Assembly (NCBI GenBank): GCA_020633655.1
Contig: JACKDF010000059.1
Span: forward strand, 1-5,153
Source: Deferribacteres bacterium
GTDB taxonomy: Bacteria; Zhuqueibacterota; Zhuqueibacteria; Zhuqueibacterales; Geothermadaptataceae
DNA length: 5,153 nucleotides
Reading direction: 5' to 3'
Shown: in pieces, positions 1-5,153 of the stretch
Numbering within the stretch: position 1 is the stretch's first letter
How the letters are laid out: every line of letters begins with the position of its first letter
Program-made: the position numbers and the translations under genes
Notes under the pieces: model-generated
The model's input: the letters and a program-made list of their open reading frames with translations, nothing else
Databases searched by the model: none
Told to the model about the DNA's origin: nothing

Positions 1-108
1 CTGCCAAGTGAATTTTCGGTTGAAACCGGTGAACTGACGCCCACTTTGAAAGTGAAACGGCGTGTCGTATATGAAAAGTTTAAAAATGTAATCGATTCGA
101 TGTATTAG
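1..108 (+). CDS. Long-chain acyl-CoA synthetase (AMP-forming), C-terminal end only
   Basis: Frame 1 is open from the first base to a TAG at 106-108 and gives the last 35 residues of a protein whose start lies outside the window. It contains GELTPTLKVKRR (residues 11-20 plus the next), followed by VVYEKFKNVIDSMY at the C-terminus. This is the characteristic tail of long-chain fatty-acid-CoA ligases of the ACSL/FadD15 type: the LTPTLKxKR segment is the A10-like lysine motif of the adenylate-forming superfamily, and the 'EKYKxxIDxMY' ending is typical. The family activates free fatty acids to acyl-CoA with ATP, via an acyl-adenylate, at the cytoplasmic face of the membrane. The gene converges on the minus-strand lipoprotein gene and is followed 51 bases later by a perfect 10-bp hairpin. 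Only the tail is visible, so chain-length preference and completeness cannot be judged. Confidence 0.85.
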   Translation: MPSEFSVETGELTPTLKVKRRVVYEKFKNVIDSMY

Positions 109-159
109 GGGTTTAGTTTCGACTATTCAATTCAGGAAGGTGGCAAAGACGGGTATTTA

Positions 160-196
160 TTCATGCCGGTATAGTAAAAAAATACGCCGGCATGAA
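160..196 (+). terminator. Hairpin downstream of the acyl-CoA synthetase gene, possible terminator
   Basis: Perfect 10-bp arms TTCATGCCGG (160-169) and CCGGCATGAA (187-196) enclose a 17-base A-rich loop. In plus-strand RNA an extra U-G pair (170/186) extends the stem, whereas the minus-strand RNA would have a mismatch there, which slightly favours the plus strand. It lies about 50 bases after the synthetase stop codon. No T-run follows on either strand, so it may be a terminator without a classical tail or a transcript-end stabilising hairpin. Confidence 0.45.
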
Positions 197-241
197 ATCA
201 AATAAATCTGCTTAACCTGGCTTATTCAGAAACATCAGGAT

Positions 242-267
242 TGGTCAGGGGAGATATCCCCCGACCA
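242..267 (-). terminator. Hairpin downstream of the lipoprotein gene, probable terminator
   Basis: The arms 242-252 and 257-267 form an 11-bp stem around a 4-base loop. On the plus strand one position is an A/C mismatch (247/262). In minus-strand RNA the same position is a G-U wobble, so the stem is continuous only in the transcript of the minus-strand lipoprotein gene, whose stop is 64 bases upstream. The core is GC-rich (GGGGA/TCCCC). The tail after the hairpin (ATCCTGATGTTTCTG) is only weakly T-rich. Confidence 0.5.
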
Positions 268-301
268 CTGGTACTTTTAGCGTTTCGCGAATAGGGCAGG
301 T

Positions 302-328
302 AAAAAGCAATTGGCCGGAAAATCCAAT
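302..328 (-). terminator. Weak hairpin plus T5 tract just after the lipoprotein stop
   Basis: Directly after the TAG stop of the minus-strand lipoprotein gene, minus-strand RNA has ATTGG/CCAAT arms (plus-strand 324-328 and 310-314) with a 9-base loop. TGC and then five T's follow (302-306). The arrangement is that of an intrinsic terminator, but the stem is only 5 bp and AT-containing. It may act with the stronger hairpin at 242-267 or be chance. Confidence 0.25.
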
Positions 329-330
329 CC

Positions 331-2076
331 CTATCCTTTATTCTGCATTTGTTGTTTCATCTCCCACGCACCAAGTTGTTTTTCGATTTCCTCGATCAGG
401 TCACCCCCTCGAAGATTTTTAGTAACGATGCGACCATCCGGTGCGATGAGATAGGTCGTAGGATAAGCAGAGATACCGTAGGCCTTCAATAAATCGGCTG
501 GGGCAATTGCATTTGGATAAAGAATTTTTTCCTTGGCAATGTAGTCAGTTAGGGGTTTCAGGTTGTCCCGCGCCAATCCCATAATTTGCACTTTATCCTG
601 CGAAAAATGAGCATAGGCTTCTTTGATATGTGGAATTTCTCTACGGCATGGACCGCACCAGCTCCCCCAAAAATCGATAAAAACAAATTTTCCTCGCAGA
701 TCGTCGAGCTTCAGGCTATCACCTTTCAAGGTCTGTACTGCAAAAGCCGGTGCTTCAACTCCGGAGGTCATTTTCAAAGCAATAAGGGAATTCTCTACTG
801 TCCCTTTTTCAACAGACCAGTGTGAGGGGTGGTTTGCTTTTAGTTTTAATAAAATCGGTTCTGCCACTTCTGCATTGCCTTCATAGGCAGCTTCCCAGCC
901 GATGTTAAACAGAACAGCAGCGCTGATTTCGTCATTGGTTCCTTTTTCTTCCATTGCCAATAACTTTGTAGAGAAATAATCCGGCGAAACCTGCAACTCG
1001 GGATCCGATTTAAGTGCCTCTTTGGCATAGGTATCAATAGATGTCACCGCAGATACGAAATCACCATCAAGCAATGCTGAGTTAACATCCAATTCGCCAA
1101 GCATGGATTCGACATCCTTTTGAAAGCTTGCATAGTCATCCCCTGTAAAGAATGCAGCCAGCTTATTTTTATCAGGTTCATCAGCTTCCAGGAGAGTGAG
1201 TACTTCTTTTGTTACAGGTGAAGCATTGATGAGTGTTTGCAGGCGTAGACTTGTTATATATGAATTCCGATAATTACCATTGAAATGATTGTCCAGGTTT
1301 GTCAATCTTTCCTGGAGCAGCGCATAATTTTTGACAATGTCTTCCGTGCTTAGGCTTCGAACTGCCCTTCTTGCAGTACGAAATGTCCGGTTGAACAACG
1401 CAATTGAGTCTGCCATTGCAGCAAAATCTGAAAATGGTCCATCAATTTCTATGGTAGATGGATTTTGTTCTGCTGCGTACAGGGATGGATCGAATACGAT
1501 CTCTCCGCCTTCATAGAGACTTTCAAACGATGCCTTGTCCCGCTGTGTGCGGAAATTCGTGTTTTGTAAATCGTAGTAGAAAAATGTTTCCTTGTTTACA
1601 ATAAACTTATAAGATTTTTCTTTGTCCAGAACTGAGGTATCATCCAGTTTCCACAGGCCTGCCTCTTTGCGCATCGGAACGGCTTCATGCCAGTTCCATT
1701 CATTGAAATCACCAACGAGGCTTACCTTGTCAATTTGTTCCGGCAGCGCTGTTTGTGCAAGGGTTATGCTTGCCTTTGCAGCGCTTTTAACATCCGGTAA
1801 AAAAATATTCAACTTTGCATTTTCATAGCCAAATGCCCATGCAGCGAGGGTGTAGGTCCCCGGCTTGGCATGCAAAGTGAATGCGTTATTAGTCGTAGTA
1901 GTAAAGTCCACAAGTTCGCCAAATTTCTGGCTTTCCACTTTGTATAAGCCAACTAAAATACTGTCGGGTGTCATGGAGCCGTTAAGTTCGACGGTTCCGG
2001 AAACAGTTGCCATATCCTGCTTGCTGCTACAAGCAAACAGTGAAAGCAACAACATCAGATAAATGAGATATTTCAT
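331..2076 (-). CDS. TlpA-like thiol-disulfide oxidoreductase lipoprotein with regulatory-like and AMPK/CBM48-like domains
   Basis: A 581-residue lipoprotein. Residues 1-15 are a signal peptide ending in the lipobox LFA-C16, so it should be lipid-anchored in the envelope facing the periplasm or surface. About 22-108 looks like a carboxypeptidase-regulatory-like beta-sandwich (SGTV start, PGTYTLAAW). About 117-175 looks like the AMPK/CBM48 glycogen-binding fold: VSLVGDFNEWN (118-128), an LWKL strand near 141, and YKFIV (156-160), keeping a tryptophan (W127) and lysine (K157) near positions used for glucan binding in that family. About 212-435 is helical, with a TPR-like stretch near 385-415. 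About 441-567 is a TlpA/AhpC-TSA thioredoxin domain with WCGPC (C474, C477) and cis-proline P539 in AYPTTYL. TlpA relatives reduce or exchange periplasmic disulfides; the partner here is unknown. The start is set by the signal peptide and a GGAG 6 nt upstream. The gene begins 80 bases after the POT gene on the same strand. Confidence 0.88.
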   Translation of the reverse strand: MKYLIYLMLLLSLFACSSKQDMATVSGTVELNGSMTPDSILVGLYKVESQKFGELVDFTTTTNNAFTLHAKPGTYTLAAWAFGYENAKLNIFLPDVKSAAKASITLAQTALPEQIDKVSLVGDFNEWNWHEAVPMRKEAGLWKLDDTSVLDKEKSYKFIVNKETFFYYDLQNTNFRTQRDKASFESLYEGGEIVFDPSLYAAEQNPSTIEIDGPFSDFAAMADSIALFNRTFRTARRAVRSLSTEDIVKNYALLQERLTNLDNHFNGNYRNSYITSLRLQTLINASPVTKEVLTLLEADEPDKNKLAAFFTGDDYASFQKDVESMLGELDVNSALLDGDFVSAVTSIDTYAKEALKSDPELQVSPDYFSTKLLAMEEKGTNDEISAAVLFNIGWEAAYEGNAEVAEPILLKLKANHPSHWSVEKGTVENSLIALKMTSGVEAPAFAVQTLKGDSLKLDDLRGKFVFIDFWGSWCGPCRREIPHIKEAYAHFSQDKVQIMGLARDNLKPLTDYIAKEKILYPNAIAPADLLKAYGISAYPTTYLIAPDGRIVTKNLRGGDLIEEIEKQLGAWEMKQQMQNKG

Positions 2077-2082
2077 GATTCA

Positions 2083-2086
2083 CTCC
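2083..2086 (-). promoter_or_regulatory. Shine-Dalgarno GGAG of the lipoprotein gene
   Basis: On the minus strand GGAG is followed by 6 bases (TGAATC) and the ATG at 2076. It supports this start, which also gives a complete lipoprotein signal peptide. A strong SD is notable because classical Bacteroidetes genes seldom carry one. Confidence 0.6.
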
Positions 2087-2156
2087 AGGATGTATCATCC
2101 AAATAATTATTTAATAACCACTTTGGGTTAAGTCTGTTTTGTGGCGAACTCTCGCC

Positions 2157-3485
2157 TCAGGCTGCTTCCTGCAATCGAATATCTTCGGCACCGTGGGTGA
2201 GAGCCTTTAAACGCTTGAGAAAGATAAGCAATAATATACCAAATCCAACGGTGAAGAAAGTGATACCGAAAAAGATAGTTTTTTCACCGGCATCCGCAGC
2301 GGCTTCGCCTATCAAACCAGCCAGTTTATTCCCCAAGCCTGTCATTGCGAAATAAATTCCCATCATAATCGAACCATATTTTGCAGGCGCAAGCTTGGTG
2401 ATGAAGGAAAGCGCGACCGGAGAAGCGCAGAGCTCACCAACCACATGCAGAAAATACGCTCCAAACAGCCAGTAGAGTGCCGCTTTCCCATCGGCGGATG
2501 CAGCTGCGTCAAGGGAGGCGCAGACCATAAAGAGAAAACCACTCCCCATAATCATAATGCCGACCGCCATTTTAAAGAGCGAGGACGACTCTCTTCCTTT
2601 TTCCTGCCACTTCACCCAGAACGTAGCGACGATGGTGCCCAGCAAGATGACATAAATCGCCGGAAGTGATTGGAATACACTTGCAGGAATTTCCCAACCA
2701 AAGACAATTCGATTGAGCTTTTCTTTTGTGTAAATATTCAACAAACCGCCTGCTTGTTCATAGGCGCCCCAAAACATGATGACGATGAGGAAGGAAATAA
2801 AAAGAACGACAATCCTGTCCTTTTCAATTTTTGTCAATGGCGCATGGGTATTCTTTTTAGTTGTGCCATCCTTTATCGGAGCCAGGGCATCACCAATCCC
2901 TTTGAGGTATTTCTGTCCCCAAACATAAACTGCCTGTCCGAGTATCATTCCAAAACCAGCCAGGCTAAAACCGATATGCCAGCCGATGGTTTCTCCAATC
3001 CAGCCCACGAGTAACGGTGCAGTAGCGGCGCCAATATTGATGCCAATATAGAATATCGTAAAGCCTTTATCCCGCATCAAATCGCCTTCTTTGTACAGGC
3101 CGCCAACCATGGTGGATATGTTTGGCTTTAATCCGCCAACACCCAGTATAATAAGCCCCAGTCCGCTGTAAAATGCAATGATCGAGTCGATGGCTAAAAC
3201 AAACTGCCCGGCTATGATTAGCAGCCCGCCAATAAATACCATTTTTTTCTGGCCTAAAAGTTTGTCAGCAAGGATGCCTCCGGGAATGGACATCAAATAC
3301 ACCAGCATTGTGTACCAGCCATAGAGTTTCAGGGCATCTTCTTCAGCCCAACCCAGACCAGGATTTTGACCCTGTGCGCTGGCGATGACGTAAAGAACAA
3401 GAATGGCGCGCATTCCATAATAACTGAAGCGTTCCCATAGTTCGGTGAAGAACAGAATGTAAAGGCCTTTTGGGTGGTGTTTCAT
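2157..3485 (-). CDS. Proton-coupled oligopeptide transporter (POT/PTR2 family), complete, short 12-helix form
   Basis: A 442-residue integral membrane protein of the major facilitator superfamily, expected to import di- and tripeptides with protons across the inner membrane. Functional motifs of the family are all present: ELWERFSYYG (15-24, the ExxERFxYYG proton/peptide motif), GGLKPN with K120 in helix 4, FYIGINIG (145-152, PTR2 signature), FWGAYEQAGG (238-247) with E243 in helix 7, and GELCASPVALS (350-360) with E351 in helix 10. Twelve hydrophobic segments can be traced, roughly at 8-36, 52-75, 80-100, 101-125, 139-163, 167-190, 225-245, 262-290, 305-325, 335-355, 370-392 and 402-424. The loop between helices 6 and 7 (about 191-224) is short and polar, so the two extra helices HA and HB of many bacterial POTs are missing. 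The start is supported by AGAGGA 6 nt before the ATG. It is a paralogue of the partial gene at the right edge. Substrate specificity cannot be read from the sequence. Confidence 0.92.
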   Translation of the reverse strand: MKHHPKGLYILFFTELWERFSYYGMRAILVLYVIASAQGQNPGLGWAEEDALKLYGWYTMLVYLMSIPGGILADKLLGQKKMVFIGGLLIIAGQFVLAIDSIIAFYSGLGLIILGVGGLKPNISTMVGGLYKEGDLMRDKGFTIFYIGINIGAATAPLLVGWIGETIGWHIGFSLAGFGMILGQAVYVWGQKYLKGIGDALAPIKDGTTKKNTHAPLTKIEKDRIVVLFISFLIVIMFWGAYEQAGGLLNIYTKEKLNRIVFGWEIPASVFQSLPAIYVILLGTIVATFWVKWQEKGRESSSLFKMAVGIMIMGSGFLFMVCASLDAAASADGKAALYWLFGAYFLHVVGELCASPVALSFITKLAPAKYGSIMMGIYFAMTGLGNKLAGLIGEAAADAGEKTIFFGITFFTVGFGILLLIFLKRLKALTHGAEDIRLQEAA

Positions 3486-3491
3486 CGGTAT

Positions 3492-3497
3492 TCCTCT
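3492..3497 (-). promoter_or_regulatory. Shine-Dalgarno AGAGGA of the complete POT gene
   Basis: On the minus strand AGAGGA lies 6 bases (ATACCG) before the ATG at 3485. It confirms the start, which places the ExxERF motif at residue 15, as expected for this family. Confidence 0.65.
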
Positions 3498-3597
3498 TTA
3501 AAATGCTATTTCATAAGCGCCAATATGGGGAAGGAGATTTTCCCTGTCCATCGCTCACTTTGAGCATTGCGTGAATAAATCAGCTTAGATTGCACGA

Positions 3598-4212
3598 TTA
3601 GTTGCTTTTGATTTTTCTAATTTCTTTTATGTTTTGCTCAATGGGTGAGATTGAGACTTCTGTCTGATTTTCGGTTGCGTAAAATATGTATTGGCTGGTC
3701 TGACCGAAAATTTTCGCTTGCAGAGTATCCTTATCCATGAATATAATTCTGTAGTTCGCTGTGAGCTCTTTATTCTCCAACCGCGATTTCATCTTAATAC
3801 CCCGACCAACGCCGAAGCCAAGAAACATCGATAATACCACGAATGCTAGTAGCAAAACGACGGTATGCATGTTTTCTTCAGCGTACTGCTTGTCATTTTT
3901 TTCTACATTGAAATTCTTTTTGTACCATGCTTTTTCACGGTTCGCTTTATGAAAACGGGGCATGATTACCGCAAAAAGGAGGTATACTACTGCCAGAAAA
4001 ACGAGTATTGTTGATAATGTCTTTCCATCATGAACAAGAATGGCAATAGGTGTAATCAAGACATCCAGAATGGAAGAATAGTTCAAAATATCGATCCCGA
4101 TGAATTTGTAGAAAATAACATCGCTGATAATTCCAAGAACGATTAAATAGACATAACCGAGAGACAGGTATTCCTGAATGCTGAGTTTTTTTAATTGCAC
4201 GCTTGTTCTCAT
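3598..4212 (-). CDS. Unknown multi-pass membrane protein, 204 residues
   Basis: I do not recognise this protein. It has a short charged N-terminus, then hydrophobic segments at about 17-36, 66-84 and 117-135, with a further moderately hydrophobic stretch at 48-60 that could be a re-entrant or fourth helix. Between the second and third segments lies a strongly charged loop (about 86-115, rich in K, E, N). After the third helix comes GRGIKMKSRLENKE and a soluble tail to 204 with a beta-like pattern (NYRIIFM, LQAKIFG, QYIFYAT, VSISP), which might be a small sensing or docking domain. The gene is clearly more AT-rich than its neighbours: a hand count gives about 32% GC at 3601-3660, against about 48% in a sample of the POT gene. 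It stands between two POT paralogues on the same strand, with 112 bases to the downstream POT. No SD precedes the ATG; a TATAAT lies 20 bases upstream. The long open frame with clear membrane segments makes a real gene likely; the function is unknown. Confidence 0.75.
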   Translation of the reverse strand: MRTSVQLKKLSIQEYLSLGYVYLIVLGIISDVIFYKFIGIDILNYSSILDVLITPIAILVHDGKTLSTILVFLAVVYLLFAVIMPRFHKANREKAWYKKNFNVEKNDKQYAEENMHTVVLLLAFVVLSMFLGFGVGRGIKMKSRLENKELTANYRIIFMDKDTLQAKIFGQTSQYIFYATENQTEVSISPIEQNIKEIRKIKSN

Positions 4213-4232
4213 ACTTTTTTTGATTTCGAAGG

Positions 4233-4238
4233 ATTATA
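4233..4238 (-). promoter_or_regulatory. Candidate -10 box TATAAT for the 204-residue membrane protein gene
   Basis: A perfect TATAAT on the minus strand lies 20 bases before the ATG at 4212. Initiation about 7 bases downstream would leave a leader of roughly 13 bases with no SD. At 17-base spacing the upstream hexamer is TTCGGC, a poor match to TTGACA, so the promoter is only half supported. AT-rich surroundings raise the chance of coincidence. Confidence 0.35.
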
Positions 4239-4299
4239 TAACTGATTTTTAAACCGCCGAAGAAACGAAATAGATTCTCGCGATACATTTCAAATAGTC

Positions 4300-4417
4300 C
4301 ACACTGTGTGAAAACGTTTAAACTTCACGGAAGCTGAGCTTGTTGAAGCCGGACTTAAGCTCAACCGGACGCTTCGACAGGTTCAGCGATCGGTTTATGC
4401 TGCATTTTCACACAGCC
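4300..4417. repeat. Nested inverted-repeat element flanked by 5-bp direct repeats (MITE-like)
   Basis: Perfect 11-bp arms CTGTGTGAAAA (4304-4314) and TTTTCACACAG (4405-4415) enclose 90 bases that hold a second 17-bp palindrome. The direct repeat TAGTC stands immediately outside (4295-4299 and 4418-4422), which would fit a 5-bp target duplication around a 118-bp non-coding element. The outermost bases do not match (CACA at the left, two bases at the right), so the exact ends are uncertain. No transposase is encoded. It could be a miniature transposable element, a leftover of an insertion sequence, or an intergenic repeat of the REP/BIME kind. Confidence 0.5.
4333..4387 (+). repeat. REP-like palindrome inside the larger inverted repeat
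   Basis: The arms GCTGAGCTTGTTGAAGC (4333-4349) and GCTTCGACAGGTTCAGC (4371-4387) pair over all 17 positions in plus-strand RNA, using three G-U wobbles (4338/4382, 4340/4380, 4344/4376). The opposite strand would have three A/C mismatches. A CCGG in each half of the 21-base centre (4349-4352 and 4365-4368) could extend the fold. TGAGCTT at 4335-4341 can instead pair with AAGCTCA at 4357-4363. From memory, the 'GAGCTTGTCGAAG / CTTCGACAGGCTC' pattern recurs in intergenic repeats of many bacterial genomes. Confidence 0.55.
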
Positions 4418-4427
4418 TAGTCATTAC

Positions 4428-4472
4428 AAAGGAAAGGCCACAAAGCCTTATTTCCATAAGACTTTGCAGCCT
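4428..4472 (-). terminator. Rho-independent terminator of the right-edge POT gene
   Basis: In minus-strand RNA the arms (plus-strand 4456-4472 and 4435-4451) form a 17-bp stem with a GGAA tetraloop, including three G-U or U-G wobbles. The tail TTTCCTTTG follows. On the plus strand the wobble positions become C/A mismatches, so the hairpin is built for the minus transcript. It starts 57 bases after the POT stop codon. The tail is interrupted by CC, so termination may be incomplete. Confidence 0.6.
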
Positions 4473-4529
4473 GCTAATTTTATTCTGTGCTCAAGTTGTC
4501 AGGTGCTATTGGTGCTTGAAGTATTCGAA

Positions 4530-5153
4530 TCAGGCAGCATCTTCCGGTGCAGCCCCGCTTACGCCATTGACTTTATCATCCTCGGCGCCATGCGTCATGG
4601 CTTTAAGTTTCTTCAACAGGGTCAGGAGCAGGAGGCCAAAAATCGTTGTAAAAATGAAAATTCCGGTGAAAATTTGAAATTCACCCGCCTCTTCAGAAAG
4701 TGCACCCAATTGACCTGCAACAATATTGCCCAAACCAGTAGCTGCGAAGTAAATACCCATCATTATTGAAGCGTATTTTACCGGTGCAAGTTTGGTTATA
4801 AAGGAGAGTGCAACCGGGGAAGCACACAGCTCACCGATAGTGTGAAGAAGGTATGCAAGCAATAACCAATAAACGCCAGAGGTACCCGTGCTATCATACT
4901 GCAGGGAAGCAGCGTTCATCATGAGAAAACCCGAACCCATGATCATCGTTCCAATAGCCATTTTGTAGATTGCCGAAACTTCCTTTTTCATCTGTGAACG
5001 CTTCATCCAGAAGTTGGCAATGAAGGTACCCAATAGTATGATAAAAAATGGATTGGCGGATTGCAACCAACTCGCTGGCATTTCCCATCCGAAAAAGATT
5101 CGATCTACCTTTTCTTTCGCGTACAAATTCATCAAACCGCCAGCCTGTTCGAA
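4530..5153 (-). CDS. Proton-coupled oligopeptide transporter (POT/PTR2 family), C-terminal 207 residues, cut by the window edge
   Basis: The frame is open from the right edge (FEQAGGLMN...) to a TGA at 4530-4532. The N-terminal half lies outside the window; the TTG at 5133-5135 and the following ATG are internal codons, not starts. The fragment covers the equivalent of helix 7 onward: FEQAGG (1-6, helix 7 glutamate at E2), FGWEMPAS, IMGSGF, GELCASPVALSFITKLAP (107-124, helix 10 glutamate at E108), MMGIYFAATGLGN (131-143) and a last helix near 160-180. Aligned by hand with the complete POT at 2157-3485 it is about 60% identical with a single two-residue gap, and both end their last helix with KA[LM]THGAED. 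It should import small peptides with protons across the inner membrane. Its C-terminal tail is longer (DDKVNGVSGAAPEDAA). It is followed by a strong terminator, so it is probably transcribed separately from the genes to its left. Confidence 0.9.
   Translation of the reverse strand, partial: FEQAGGLMNLYAKEKVDRIFFGWEMPASWLQSANPFFIILLGTFIANFWMKRSQMKKEVSAIYKMAIGTMIMGSGFLMMNAASLQYDSTGTSGVYWLLLAYLLHTIGELCASPVALSFITKLAPVKYASIMMGIYFAATGLGNIVAGQLGALSEEAGEFQIFTGIFIFTTIFGLLLLTLLKKLKAMTHGAEDDKVNGVSGAAPEDAA

Larger units (their letters stand above)
4213..4529. other. 317-base intergenic region between the 204-residue gene and the partial POT gene
   Basis: No credible gene is seen on either strand. From left to right it holds a TATAAT promoter element next to the 204-residue gene, a nested inverted-repeat element flanked by TAGTC direct repeats (4295-4422), and a strong minus-strand terminator hairpin (4428-4472) for the POT gene at the right edge. 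About 57 bases remain between that hairpin and the POT stop codon, where I see no further structure. Confidence 0.7.

Noticed and set aside
586..886. Two overlapping plus-strand open frames of 79 and 87 codons
   Set aside because: They lie antisense to the thioredoxin domain coding region, have no SD or recognisable motif, and overlap each other. They are shadows of the lipoprotein gene.
846..1037. A 63-codon minus-strand frame within the lipoprotein gene
   Set aside because: It is an out-of-phase reading of the helical middle of the lipoprotein, which is itself continuous through this region.
2143..2156. Hairpin GGCGA-ACTC-TCGCC directly after the POT stop codon
   Set aside because: The stem is 5 bp and is followed on the minus strand by A-rich, not T-rich, sequence, so it is not a credible terminator. 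The lipoprotein gene may be reached by read-through.
2445..3014. Two back-to-back plus-strand open frames opposite the POT gene
   Set aside because: They are antisense to conserved POT helices, with compositions rich in charged and polar residues and no membrane or domain pattern.
3501..3523. TTGGCG and TAAAGA at 17-base spacing upstream of the complete POT gene, considered as a promoter
   Set aside because: Both hexamers are poor matches to the sigma-70 consensus, and there is no match to the Bacteroidetes TAnnTTTG element.
3553..3565. Small hairpin GCTCA-CTT-TGAGC after the 204-residue gene, considered as a terminator
   Set aside because: The stem is only 5 bp with no T-run on the minus strand; likely chance.
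4028..4288. An 86-codon minus-strand frame overlapping the start of the 204-residue gene
   Set aside because: The product is rich in C, R, Y and S without domain character and shares its DNA out of phase with a clear membrane-protein frame.
4464..4769. A 101-codon plus-strand frame over the terminator and the POT 3' end
   Set aside because: It is antisense to conserved POT helices, starts within the terminator hairpin, and resembles no protein family.

Overview
The window looks like a chromosomal segment from a Bacteroidota or wider FCB-group bacterium. The basis is the protein types: a long TlpA-like thioredoxin lipoprotein with accessory beta-sandwich domains, and paired POT peptide transporters of a short 12-helix form. 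This is family-level recognition, not a database match. Two genes carry clear Shine-Dalgarno sequences (GGAG and AGAGGA, each 6 nt before the ATG). That is not typical of classical Bacteroidetes, so a neighbouring FCB lineage is also possible.

Layout: bases 1-108 are the last 35 codons of a plus-strand long-chain acyl-CoA synthetase. It converges on a minus-strand block across a 222-base gap that holds two hairpins. Reading leftward from the right edge, the minus-strand block contains: the C-terminal half of a POT transporter (4530-5153, cut by the window edge); a 317-base intergenic region with a strong terminator hairpin and a nested inverted-repeat element; an AT-rich 204-residue membrane protein of unknown function (3598-4212); a complete 442-residue POT transporter (2157-3485); and a 581-residue outer-envelope lipoprotein with a carboxypeptidase-regulatory-like domain, an AMPK/CBM48-like glycan-binding-type domain, a helical middle and a WCGPC thioredoxin domain (331-2076).

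How the genes may work together: the two POT proteins are paralogues, about 60% identical over the shared C-terminal half, and probably arose by tandem duplication. They should be proton-coupled di/tripeptide importers of the inner membrane. The lipoprotein gene starts 80 bases downstream of the complete POT gene on the same strand, so the two may be co-transcribed, but nothing in the sequence ties their functions together. The 204-residue gene sits between the two paralogues, is visibly more AT-rich, and has a different start arrangement (TATAAT box, very short leader, no SD). With the adjacent repeat element, this suggests a later insertion.

No RNA gene, CRISPR array, transposase or obvious defence system is visible. 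The points most worth a second look are the inverted-repeat element flanked by 5-bp direct repeats, the domain fusion in the lipoprotein, and the interrupted transporter pair.
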